A DNA stretch of 64,000 bases, from NCBI GenBank assembly GCA_965230195.1, contig OZ245997.1, forward strand, positions 1,612,001 through 1,676,000. The letters are read 5' to 3'. A program made the position numbers and the translations under genes. Shown one piece after another: positions 10,444-21,342 of the stretch. Every line of letters begins with the position of its first letter. Within the stretch, counting starts at the first letter, position 1. This stretch comes from Putridiphycobacter sp965230195. GTDB taxonomy: Bacteria; Bacteroidota; Bacteroidia; Flavobacteriales_D; Crocinitomicaceae. The notes beneath the pieces were generated by a model. It was not told the origin of the DNA. It ran no database searches and saw only the letters and a list, made by a program, of their open reading frames with translations.

Positions 10444-11113
10444 ATGAAGTTCTTTGTTGCGATTGCGTTTGTTTTGGCTACCGCTGCCTGCGTCTGGGGA
10501 CAAGACGATAGAGGGAGTTGTGTTTGTCAATTGACGGGACCGAGAGTGTGTGGAGTTGACAATCACAACTACATCAACGCATGCACCGCCAATTGCCGTG
10601 GAATAGAGGTCGCCTGCGAAGGGCGCTGTCCATGTAAGGCGCCATTTCTAGTCCTTAAACCCTTTGAGCAATTCTTCAGGCGTTGACCCTTGCGACGCCC
10701 TACCAGAAGAACCTGTATGTGGCGAAGGCGGTCAGAATTTCCGTAATCGTTGTGCGGCTGACCAAGCCGGCGTCCCGATTGACTGCGAAGGCAACTGTCC
10801 ATGTAAGCTCTGTCAAAACTACGGTTTGTTTTGCTGATGATATCCCTAGGTTCTTGCGAGACAGCGGTAATGTGGCGGCTTGTTTTGCAAAAGTGTTTAT
10901 GTTTTACTTTAGGGAGGTGACTGTGTTTTGGGAATCGGATACCCTCAAGTACAATCAACAGCAATGGAAGCAAGCCCGAGGGTCGTTATACCGCTCCCGG
11001 AGTGTTGCGGAAGGTACACGTGCTGCGATTGCGACAGAGAATTGGATAACGATGAGCTCGACGGAGCTTCTCTTCTTATCGGGCGCTGCCTGACGGATTG
11101 TTCTCACTGCTAA
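10444..11113 (+). CDS. Secreted Kazal-type inhibitor-like protein
   Basis: Signal peptide MKFFVAIAFVLATAACVWG, then two Kazal-like modules. Module 1 has the diagnostic VCGVDNHNYINACTANC; module 2 has VCGEGGQNFRNRCAAD, where the cysteine of the C-x-x-C pair is replaced by Asp-Gln. Both end in a CPC motif whose last Cys codon is split by a phase-1 intron (T|gtaag, then GC or GT). A third intron (46 nt) leads to a Cys-rich tail with ECCGRYTCCDCDRE and ending CLTDCSHC, resembling no domain I know. Four introns in total or three depending on the tail, all 46-58 nt. Kazal proteins inhibit serine proteases outside the cell; whether these do is not shown. Shares promoter element and intron style with the Kunitz gene. 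Confidence 0.8.
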
Positions 11114-14027
11114 GTCAGTGTATGTCGACTCTCCTTCTGTCGACAATTTTTCATTTCATTGAATTCCAACGTTTTCTGCTACGTGTACAACCCATTCCTC
11201 GTTGTATTCGCGAGGCTGGGTTTCAATGAACACAACTTTAGCAGCTTGTATGGTAAACCTGTTGAAAACGCCGTAATGGCACATTAGATCATGATGCTCT
11301 CGCTAGACGATGTTTTCAAACGTACGCGTTAAGAGAAGGCCGTTGTGGAATAGCACTCGCGTCGGAGCACAGGTCCTTTATCCATACTCGTGACCAAACT
11401 TGACATCGAAACGAAAAGTCGGTCATCAACATTGAGTCTGCCGATTCGTCTGTCACAATGCAGCTTTGGTTTTTTCCACGACATCTATTCGTCGTTCGTC
11501 AAAAGAAACCAATTCTGTCTCGACTTAGGGGTTGCCACAAGTAAAACGGCGCGGAGAACAGTCAATGAATGATAGACCATTGTTGTCCACGGGAGAGGAG
11601 AGGTCTTCCAAAGACATCTCTCGCGGATGTCCGCATTCGTTTTATCGAACGGCTCTCTCGTCGACTGCTTCAGCGTGCACTCTGCTACTAACCTATCAAA
11701 ACGACACGGTTTCTGATACAATACTGTCTCAATCGGCCTGACATTTGTACGATACTATCCGTTCAGCGTCTTCTGTGAAGTCGAGCATTCACGGGGAACG
11801 TGTCAGACACGATGCAGATACAATGCTAGAAAAATTCCCTGGAACCCTTGCAATCCTGGTTCTGACGAGCTGAATAACTTTAAGTTGACGGAAGCGAGAT
11901 ACGGCTCGGGTTGCCTTGTGAAAACTTGTCGCTACTGCTCACTCTAGCGCAATTTTCTTAGTGTCTTGTGGAGATGACATCCCGCGTTTGTGCGCGGCGG
12001 ACATGGAGTCTTCTCAGCTTGAGCCGCAACTCATCCTTCATAGCTCCGAATGTTGCCCATCACGGAAACAAGCGAAGCTTCTCGACGGATGACTGCCGAG
12101 AAGCTACGGAAGCATCGTTCGTACGTTCGGGCAGTTTCTTATCGCGTATCCTTTCTGAAGCGGACGAACGATGGCGAATTCACTCTCGCCTATGGACTAA
12201 ATCTGTCGGGTTCGTGTTCTTTTATGGCACATCTGCCTTTAGATGTATCAAACGCCAGTGGAAGTGAGTAGGATCATTGCCGATAATGTCTCTCCCATGG
12301 ACGACAACTCCACAGCTGGTAGGATATGACATTGATGTAGAAAACGCAAAGCATATCCCTCTTGGAATTCAGCCATATGTTCGTTTGTTGCCATGATGGA
12401 TCAAACGGGCATTGTTATATCAATGGAACACGGTCGACAGTTATCAAAGGCCTCAGCTCTTTATTTCGTTTCGACGGCGAAGTGGAGAATTTGGGAGTAA
12501 CTCAGCAATGCTATCCTTCAAATGCAGTGACTTCATCCACATTCGCAATGCAGACAGATGGAATGGGTTATATGCTCGATGGGGTCAAGCAACCTAAGGA
12601 CAAGCCTTTGACGACACCAGGAGATAACAGATTACCCATCCAGGTGACCAGAAGCGCTCTGGATAACGATCACCGGAATACAGGACTTCATCGATGGACT
12701 GCCGAAAATGCCGAGAACTGCTGCCGATAACAAGGGGCTTCAGAAGCAAGAGTATCCAAGTTCAAGCGCTGCGATCTTTGTTGGGTGTCTTTTGGAAGAT
12801 GCCTTGGTGGGAAATCACTGTCATCTTATGGCCTTGTCTTTTTGGAGAGCAACAGGTTCTGAAACACTTCTGGGATCATCTTTGAACAGTCAATGCCTCG
12901 ACCTCTAATCGGGATTGGTCATCTCTTGTTAAGATCGCCAGCCCGTAGCGGTGGGTTTTGTACTCGATTACAGCACGGTCAGCAGTTCTGCTTCTCGAAG
13001 GGCCATTCATTACTGAGATTGGATGACGGTCGCTGCTTTATGTCAATCTCAGTAGTAGCCAACTTACTAGACTTCAAAGACATTATTAAATGCGACATTC
13101 ATGGGGCGAAGGTCCAAGTTGACTGCATCACACATCTCAGACTGGATTTACTCTTGCGAAAGAGTTAACGATTTGAAAGGCGAAATGAAGGATGAGACTC
13201 TACTCTACACGGCAAAAGAACCTTACAGTCGTGCCACATTAGACACCGAAAACGATGCTCGAAGGAGACTTTTCTTTCACCTTTTAGACATTTAATTGAG
13301 AATGAGAATGACAGACATTCAAATAAAGAGTGTCTGAATGGCTGGAGCTTCAGTTGTCCAATTCTCAGACGAAGCTGACATCGGGTTGGATGGGTGCATC
13401 TAACACAAACAGAGAGACAGACCATCCAGCGAATGCAAGATATGACGAACATCAGAACACACAAATTGCGCAAATGCTGGTAACATGTCTCGAATCTCAC
13501 GATGTACATGCCTCCTCTGAAGGACACTAAATGCTGGTGTGTGTTTTTGCATCACAATACAGAATCATACCATCCTGAACCCATCTGTGTTGGCCACTGT
13601 CGCGTCATCAGAAGAGTATTCAAATGAGAAATCAACAAGGAATGCTGTCAAGTCATGGATCGCGCGATTTTGATGGGAAGATATCCTTGAGAGGCTCTCA
13701 TCTCGCCCTTTGATCACTCGAAGGTGAGGAGCACAAATGATTACATTTTGATACTTGTACGACAATAAGTCTCAAACCAGTACTGAGATGCATATAGGTA
13801 TTAGTCCACAGGGTGATTTCCAGAACATGATTTGCTAAATGTCAGAGCTTGGTATACAGTTCGATTTTTGCACGCGGCCTCTGATGTACCGTTCATAACC
13901 GTCACTTCTGCAGCATCCTCAAAAAGAGTCTTTCCTTCACACACGACAGGATAAAGGGATACTCCGTTTCATAGCAGGACCTTTGGGTGTTGTCAGACTT
14001 TTCAGTCGAGACACTTAGTGCTGGTTA
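11114..14027. other. Gene-poor stretch, nothing assigned
   Basis: Nearly 3 kb without a gene I can support. The longest frames (12362-12730 plus; 13165-13527 minus; 12893-13168 plus) show no domain and do not join into a coherent exon series. I looked for transposon landmarks (reverse transcriptase, integrase, transposase motifs, terminal repeats) and did not find convincing ones. Confidence 0.4.
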
Positions 14028-15954
14028 TTGCATGGCGGCTTCGTCGTTGGTGATCACGTCGCCATCATCAACCTTCACCCGCTTACGGTTGCGACTTCCT
14101 TCTGCGGTCAAAAACCATCGGCGTTCCTGAATTGTATTGTTTTGTTTGTTTCTATAAGTTTTGAACTTTTCTCGGCGTATCTACCCTTTCCGTTGAATCG
14201 CTTCCCAGTCGCGGCTCTCTTCGCGGTTTTCGTCTGCCGCCGTCCAAGACACTGCTTTTCGACGCAATCGCCCTTCGAGAGCGATCTGCTTGAAGCGAGA
14301 TCGGATGCCGACTCCAACCATTCGGCACTCCGTCCGCGCGCTTTCGACGGTGAGTCGAATCTCTTCTCCTGCCCTCGTAGGTAATTCCTTCACATTACCT
14401 ACCGTTCATTTGCGTGTTGCAGGTCGACGGTCGACGAAAATTCGCCCTTCGCGACTCAAAACCATCGACTCGGCGCTGTTCAGAACGCGGGTCATGGGCG
14501 TCGTGGACTCGACAATGAGATCCGGCGTGGCTGTTCTCTCTGGATTGTTGGGGCTCGGAGATGAGTGGTATGGGACGGTTGACATCTGTATCGACAAAGG
14601 TAGCTAAGGATGAAGCATCTGGGAGAATCTAATGTGAGCATGCAGGTACCAAACTGTCCCCGGCGCGAAGGACAAGGGACATTTCAGATGAAGACAGTGG
14701 AATGGGCACCACATCGTGGTATGGCGCCTGATGGTGGTCTGACGGTTGACGGACCGCCACAGTAGATGCAGAGGGTCGTCATTTTTCGGACCTCCGTTTT
14801 TCGACATCGTTATGGACGATATAATTGGTCGTCCGTTTTGCGTCCAGCCGGTTCGGACGAACATTACGTCGATTCCCCGGATGCAAAATATCTTGTCACC
14901 GGGAACGAGGCCAAGAAAAAAAGGGCAGGGAGCCAAGGTATGTTAGTTCGCAGGCAAAACCTAAAACGGGTTGCGTTTCTCAAACGATGCTCTTAGGTCC
15001 GAAGCCAACATTGAAAAAGATGATTCGCGTTGCGCAGGTGGCGCTTCATGACAGACGCCGAGACAACGAACCTCATCAGAGCCAACGCGTATAACACCAC
15101 AGGTCAGCAAAAAGCCGCGTCGATCTCTTTCATTACGTGTTTTCAGCAGTGCTACGGAAGCATCTGACGCAGGCGATACTACACGACGTATTGTTACAAG
15201 AGCAAAGAGACGCGGAGTTTCTGAGCGAAGATCGGTTTGAATGGCGCACGTCACAGAACTGGACACATACGGTACGAGTTTTGTTACGGATGGTTGAGTG
15301 GCGAAGGTGTTGTGTGCTGAGTAGACTCTGGACGAGTCGTTTGTCGCTCAACAACAGCCTGGGTTCGAATGGGAGAGTATGTGGTGAATGTGCCGCGTCT
15401 TCCGGCTCATCAGGTCGAGGGATGGCCAGAGCTCGTACGTCGTCTGTACGACAAACTTCAAGAACTTGACCGTCGTGCTGTTTTAAACGCGTCGCGTCGG
15501 AGATACAGTGAACGTTTTGGTATTCTGCCGAATACAGCAATGGAAACGCCGGGCAGTACTCCATGTCGACACAACGGGGACCTTCAGTGCTGGCGAGCCG
15601 AGGATCGACGACGCTGCCGAAACCACACCAGCAGCCCTAGCAGCGATGGTGAACCAAGAAGCCCACAAACTACAAGCCCGCGCAAACGCCCAAGACCCAG
15701 ATGTCTTGAGACAGAACGACGGAAATGATGACGACATAGACACGACGCCGCTGAAAACGACCACGGGGACAGCGACGAAGAAGATACGTTGTTGCCTCTC
15801 CCAGGCGACGATGATGGTGGCCCGATCTGCCGCTGCCTGGACTAGGCGGAGTCGACGGTGGTGTGTATGGAACCGTCGTCGGAATCTCTTCCTTCGGGTC
15901 GACTCTTCAGTCGACCAGATGGGTCCACTCAACCCTGTCCCGTCAAGTAAGTAG
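14028..15954 (+). CDS. Unassigned spliced gene model
   Basis: Several coding-like exons can be linked by short GT-AG introns, but not all junctions close. Best pieces: ADSNHSALRPRAFDG joined across an intron ending at about 14423 to RRSTKIRPSRLKTIDS and on to LLGLGDEWYGTVDICIDK; a hydrophilic exon near 14850 (DEHYVDSPDAKYLVTGNEAK) joined to GPKPTLKKMIRVAQ; and MTDAETTNLIRANAYNTT joined to VLRKHLTQAILHDVLLQEQ. The 3' part contains PRIDDAAETTPAALAAMV and is acidic. It may be one gene or two (a second start at 15053). I recognise no family. Base and codon use resemble neighbouring genes. Confidence 0.33.
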
Positions 15955-16194
15955 TTCGACGAATTCTTCCGCCCATCTAATGACCATCTGCCTGCAGGAC
16001 CAGCTTCCCCCAGTGGGGAGCTGGCGCCCGGGACACTATAATGGCATTAGGGGGGCGTGAAACCAGTGCCGAGGGGCGCCTGCGTTGTCCAGGTACCGGG
16101 AGCTGTAGGTCGGTACTCCGCGGGCAAGCGTAGCGAGGTGAGCCCTGCCTGCGGCCTTTTTGAATTTCGGTCCGCGTCCGCTCGATCGTCTTTT

Positions 16195-16560
16195 CTGATG
16201 ATCGTTTTTTAGTTTTTTTTTTCTATTCTGGCCGCGGGCAGGGTCATTTTTTTCTGCGGTCACACTCGCGGGCGCGCTATTTTTTTTTTTTTTTGTTTTT
16301 TCCTTTCCCCTTTCTGTGTTTTTTGCCACCACCGCATTTTTTCGTTGCGGTGGTGCCTTCATGACCTGTCTGCGCGTTTTTTTCTTTGTATTCTGATATG
16401 TCTGGGACATGGACCTGTCCCTTTTCTTATTTTTTTTGTTTTTTTCTTACCCGCGTGTTTTGCCTCTGCGTTTTTTTCTGTTCTTTTTTCCTTCCTTGTT
16501 TTTCTGTGTTCTTTTTCTTTTTCCCTTTCTGCATGTCCGACTTCGTTCTCTGATGCGTTT
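16195..16560. repeat. Pyrimidine-rich (T-rich) tract
   Basis: About 360 bp in which the plus strand is overwhelmingly T with some C and G, including runs of 9-17 T. It is followed by an ordinary-looking 54-nt intron-like segment at about 16690-16741 that contains a perfect TACTAAT branch-site sequence, so the tract may belong to a spliced transcript, but no protein is evident. Confidence 0.6.
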
Positions 16561-16844
16561 TCCACGTTCTGCGCGGTCCGTTTTTTCTATTTCACCGAGA
16601 GACGCCCCCAAGGTGGAAAGCCGTTGCGACCGCGTCAAGTGGCACGTGGGATTGTTTCCAGAGCCTGGGGGATCGCTCTCTTGATGCAGTAAGCACCTAT
16701 CTTCTCCATTTCTCGCATCTACTAATGATCTTTGTGTTTTAGATCCACCTTATGGGTCCGGGCTCCAGGGACGGGGTTGAGATGGACCCATCGTCTCTTT
16801 CAGACCTCATTGGACATCCAGGTCTGTGACATCGACAGGCGAAG

Positions 16845-18490
16845 ATGAAGACAATTGACTACGATGGAGACTCCAGCAGCATCCGATCGATCCGATTTGG
16901 CACCCGACAGCAGAAGACAAAGACGATTGACTACGATGGAGACTCCAGCAGCATCCGATCGAGCCTTCGATTCACGATCTGCCAGCTACGATGGAGACGA
17001 CTAGCTACGATCGGGCCTCCACAGCAGCTTCCGATCGACCTGATTCGACATGTGATATCTGACAGCAGAATATGATTGAGTACGATGAAGCCTCTGGCCG
17101 CACCCGATCGAGCCTTATATTAGACATCTGCCAGCCGAAGCGAAGACGTTTAACGATGATCGGGCCTCCAGAAACGGCCGATCGATCTGATTCGACATCT
17201 GACATCCTTTAGACTACGCCGACAGACTACGATAACTCCTCCAGCGCATCCGATCGATCCGAGTCGACATCCGACTGGTACGATCGAGTCTCCGGCAACA
17301 TCTGATCGAGCCTGGTATGACATCCGACAGCCGAAGATGAAGATGAAGATGAAGATGACAGCTACGATCGAGCCGCCGACAGCATCCAATCGGCCTCCAG
17401 CAGCAGAAGACAGCCTTAGATTTGCCATTTGCCATCCGATGACGAAGATAGTTGACTGTGATCGAGCCTCCAGCAACATTTGATCCAGCCTGATTTGACA
17501 TCTGACAGTCGAAAATGAAGACCATTACCTGTGATCGAGCTTCCAGCAGTCCACGATCAAGTCTCAGATCCGACAGCCGAAGATGAAGATGAAGATGAAG
17601 ATGAAGATGACAGCTACGATCGAGCCTCCAGCAGTCCATGATTAAGCCTCAGATTCGACATCTGACATCCGACAGACTGAGATGAAGCCTCCAGCACATC
17701 CGATCGAGCTTCCAAAAACAGCAGAAAACCTTAGATGTGCCATCTGCCATCCGCCAGCCGAAGACGATTGACTGCAATCAAGCCTCTAGCAGCATCCCAT
17801 CGACCACATTCGACATCTGACAGCAGAAGATGAAGACGACTAGCTATGATCGAGCCTTAGATTTGACATCCTCCAGCCGAAGATAAAGACGATTGACTAC
17901 GATCGAGCCTCCAGCAGCATCCGATCGATTTGATTCGACATCTGACATTCGACAGACTAAGCTGATAGGCTACAATAAAGCCTTCAGCAGCAGACAAGAT
18001 TTGATGTGTTATCGATGACCTACGAAGAAGACGGCAACCTGTGATAAAGACTCCGGCAGCGAACAGTTTTTGATTGGACATCCGACAGAGCCTATGATAA
18101 AGACGAAAGCCTGTGACGAAGCCTCCGGCAGTCTGTGATCCGGCATCAGCAGCAGACAACCTATATGATGAAGCCTCCAGTCGGCAAACAGTAATTGATC
18201 CAACATTCGACAACCAATGATTTGACTGACATCCGACAACACATGATGAAGCAAGCCTGCCTCCAGCAGCTTTTGATTCGACATCCAGCAGCAGACAGCA
18301 TATTCCGAAGCCTCAAGCAGCAGACAACCAATGATTTGACTGACATCCGACAACACATGATGAAGCAAGCCTGCCTCCAGCAGCTTTTGATTCGACATCC
18401 AGCAGCAGACAGCATATTCCGAAGCCTCAAGCAGAGGACAGCTTTTAATGAAGATGACATCCAGCAGCCTTTGATTTGACATCTAGCAGC
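16845..18490. repeat. Degenerate satellite, about 70-bp period
   Basis: The segment is made of diverged copies of a unit containing GACTACGATCGAGCCTCC, CAGCAGCATCCGATCGA and GATTCGACATCTGACAG. The first two copies are offset by 72 bp (16855 and 16927). Local (GAAGAT)n / (GAAGATGAA)n microsatellites lie at about 17332-17358 and 17580-17608. Open frames within it are a by-product of the repeats. Confidence 0.75.
18208..18434. repeat. Two near-identical 114-bp tandem copies
   Basis: Within the satellite, the copy beginning at 18211 (CAACCAATGATTTGACTG) is repeated at 18325 with essentially no differences over about 108 bp. The low divergence compared with the surrounding units points to a recent duplication. 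Confidence 0.8.
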
Positions 18491-18718
18491 AGACAATATA
18501 TTATCGAGCTGACCGCATACATTCTAGTTGTTGTGGGACATTATTAATAACCTCCACACGAATAATCATATGGCGTTTCTGCATATCTCTGTGCCAGTTT
18601 TTATCTTTTGGGCATTCAAAAAGCTGGACTTGTGTCAACTAGTTTTTACAACCTTGATGATGTAGTGCTGAATCAATCACATTCTGTCAGTTTTGTTTAA
18701 TAAAAAGAGGGATTTTCT

Positions 18719-18812
18719 GTTTAGGCCATCTCATTTCTGGCAACTGTACAGACACATGTTAAGCTGTTTAGACCATCTTATTTCTGGCAATTGTACAGAC
18801 ACATGCTAAGCT
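18719..18812. repeat. 47-bp tandem duplication
   Basis: Two copies of a unit running from GTTTAG(G/A)CCATCT to CACATG(T/C)TAAGCT, offset by 47 bp, with about four differences. No gene overlaps it. Confidence 0.75.
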
Positions 18813-19153
18813 GTGTACAGGATACTCTTTTTTACACGATGTAATCGCCGGCCTCTTAGCTGAAGTGGATTATAATCTGATGGGTTCTTTAACGACGTCG
18901 TTCGTAGGATGCCCGACTCTAAATAACCTGTCATGGATGCAGCAGACGATGTATTCTGCGATAAAGAACACGTCGAAAACGCGAAATAGGAAGTCCCTTA
19001 TGCATCCCAGTCCAGATTGCTAGAGTTGTGTTCGATCAACTCAGTTTAAACTGCAGGGATCAGAGACCATTAAGAAGCTCGATCGCATACTACTGCCACC
19101 AAAATGTATCTATTGCTGACTGTCATTTAAAACTAAATAAAAAAGATCTAAGA

Positions 19154-20174
19154 CTACAGAAAATTTATGAAAGAGTTTGTAGGCTCGGCGCTAACCAAGT
19201 GTGGAGGAGAGGTCTTCGTCACAGATGGATGCTCCTGAATGTATACACAGCTAAAGGACGAACAAGAGAGATCCGTACTTGCCCGTATCATCTCGCAGTA
19301 CTTTTTGATGTTAGGATAGTCTTTAGACGTCATTCCAAACCTTGCCAGAATCAAGAGCATCAGCGCCAACATCGCATCTAGCGTCACGTTGCGTTTGGGA
19401 CAGAACCAATTGCCAAAGAACAGTAGCAGCTAAATTGAATGCGTCTGTTGCTAAGCATTTCTGCGTACCCAGATATGTATCCCACAGAGCCGTTTCTCCC
19501 TGGAAACTACACAGTCCTGATGGGATGCTGCAATCGGTGGATGATACTCTAATTACTTCAATCTGCTGTTGAGCTTGTTGACTCTCTGGATCCTTCATCT
19601 ATTACAAGATTCAGATGCTTTTCGCAGATTAACAGATCGACATCCTACCAGATAATAGGCGTAGTTCCGATGCTTTGTATCTACGATGGCTTCGAAGCGT
19701 TGTTGTAACACCTAAGCCCGAATGTCTATTGAAGGATAGGGGGTATATGTGCAACAGAGACTTTTGCTTTTTCGATTGGATCCGACGGGAGAAGCGGTTT
19801 TTCAGGATACTGATTTTCTCGTACATGGCGATGGCACCCGATTCGTTTAGCACGACATCTCCGTCTTTAAACGTTGGAAGTTGTCCTCTCGGATTCAATG
19901 CCATGACTTCCGGCGATTTGTGCTCCACTAGAATTTACAACGTGTTGTTTGTGACCGAGATGGCGTGAGAAGTGTGACTTTTAGAAAAGTCGAGGAGTTT
20001 GCTTTCATGTGGAAGCTCCTTTTCTTCTAAGACGATCGTCGCTCGCCAGCAGTAGACAGATCCCGACTCCCAGTAAAGCACATGATCATGCGCCGTCGCT
20101 GTCGCGATTCTTCCACGCGGTTTCGCGTCGATTTGCGTTCAGACGAAAGGCGTTTACAGAGAAATCATCGACAT
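19154..20174 (-). CDS. Glutathione S-transferase, rho-like
   Basis: Conjugates glutathione to electrophiles in the cytosol. The N-terminal thioredoxin fold is clear: YWESGSVYCWRATIVLEEKE, then KMEHKSPEVMALNPRGQLP and the G-site loop NESGAIAMY; the C-terminal domain includes VLQQRFEAIVDTKH, ALWDTYLG, FNLA, LARFGMTSKDYPN and EHPSVTKTSPPH. These match rho-class GSTs best. Introns are about 48-51 nt; the last (19235-19282) is GC-AG. Two places do not close: after AIAMYEK the reading must shift by one base to reach YPEKPLLPSDP, and the FNLA to LDAMLAL junction lacks a legal donor in phase. So this is either a gene with assembly errors or a decaying copy. The start at 20174 (MSMISL plus a 48-nt intron) is tentative. 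Confidence 0.7.
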
Positions 20175-20430
20175 GGCACGCAATGACTGCCTCTCGCACG
20201 ATGTTCACACCCCGATCATTATCGATATTTCTGAAATCCCATATCTCAAAACACATAAACATTATGCATCCATACAGCGCCTGTTGGCCAAGATGGAGCA
20301 TCTCGTGCAGAGTCGGCTGATGCTGACGGCTGTCTGTCGTCTTCGCTATGACCTCATAGACATCGTGTGGAGAGAAGGACGCGACAATTGTTGCATTGGT
20401 GATGCGCGCATTTCATTTTGACGTCGGGGG

Positions 20431-21234
20431 ATGACTTCGATTGGCGACCTTCTGTGCCGGACGGAGCATCTTCTTCAGAAATACGAGAAATTCGATGCAC
20501 CGCTCGCCGCTCACCCCGGAACATCGACAGAACCCGGCAGCTTCGATGACAATGTCCGCCGTATCGAATCCGAAATTCGCGACCTGGAACGTCAGGCTGA
20601 AGAAGTCTCAGAACTCAAGAATCGAGCCACGGTCGCCGCCAAAAACGCCGAAATTCGCCGCGCAAAAAATGCCTTGCTCCAAACGCGTCTCCCGGAGCTG
20701 CAGAAAACAACACGCAAAGGCAAGAACGTAACACCTGTTCTTGTAAGCGAACGGCAGCGAACACTGGAAGCACTCGCCGACGCCATCCAGGCGATACCTG
20801 ATGGAATTCGTGTCGTTGCTCCCAATCGCCGCAGCGACGCCAGCTGCAGTCGACCCTCGACATGTACACGCCTCGAAGGACCAGGGACTGTGCGACCAGA
20901 AGAGTTCCAACATACAGACGAGACGCGTCAACTCGAGACCGAATGGGAAGAATCGAAGAAACGTCAAGACGAGGCACTGAATCGCATTGAACGCGGCGTC
21001 GGTGTACTGGGCAATCTTGCACGCGACATGCGTCAAGAAGTCGAAGTCCAGGAACCTGTGTTGGATACCATGGAGGAGCAATTGGACCATGTGAAGGGAG
21101 AGATCAAGACACGCAATCAGCAAATGCGAAGCGTCCTGGAAAAAATGGGACGCCGTACGAACATCTGTTTTGATATAACACTCATCGTGATCCTATTGGC
21201 CCTCGCTGCATACATCTACTCCCTTCTCGCCTAG
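20431..21234 (+). CDS. SYP7: SYP7-type Qc-SNARE syntaxin
   Basis: Membrane-fusion SNARE of the plant SYP71-73 class. Intronless, 267 residues, the usual size. N-terminal helical region (MTSIGDLLCRTEHLLQKYEK, then ESEIRDLERQAEEV), a linker, then the SNARE helix RQDEALNRIERGVGVLGNLA with the central Q-layer residue in EPVLDTMEEQLDHV, and a C-terminal anchor FDITLIVILLALAAYIYSLL. In plants this class works at the ER, endosomes and plasma membrane; that role here is inferred. It is divergent from the GST gene with 256 bp between start codons. Confidence 0.9.
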   Translation: MTSIGDLLCRTEHLLQKYEKFDAPLAAHPGTSTEPGSFDDNVRRIESEIRDLERQAEEVSELKNRATVAAKNAEIRRAKNALLQTRLPELQKTTRKGKNVTPVLVSERQRTLEALADAIQAIPDGIRVVAPNRRSDASCSRPSTCTRLEGPGTVRPEEFQHTDETRQLETEWEESKKRQDEALNRIERGVGVLGNLARDMRQEVEVQEPVLDTMEEQLDHVKGEIKTRNQQMRSVLEKMGRRTNICFDITLIVILLALAAYIYSLLA

Positions 21235-21342
21235 TCAAACAACAATAAACGTTCACGCTGTTTGTTTATGGTAAAAAGAGATGGTACACATTCGTGTGAT
21301 GCTGCATGTATGTGGGTGTGTTTGGTCATCATCTCTCCGTTG

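Noticed and set aside
12893..13168. Possible Copia-type retrotransposon remnant
   Set aside because: No protease, integrase or reverse-transcriptase motif and no long terminal repeat could be seen; resemblance was only compositional.
15361..15373. tRNA T-arm-like GGGTTCGAATGGG
   Set aside because: No matching acceptor stem or anticodon arm upstream, and it lies in coding-like sequence.
16845..18496. Large open frames on both strands
   Set aside because: They arise from the tandem repeat; products are repetitive and unlike any protein.
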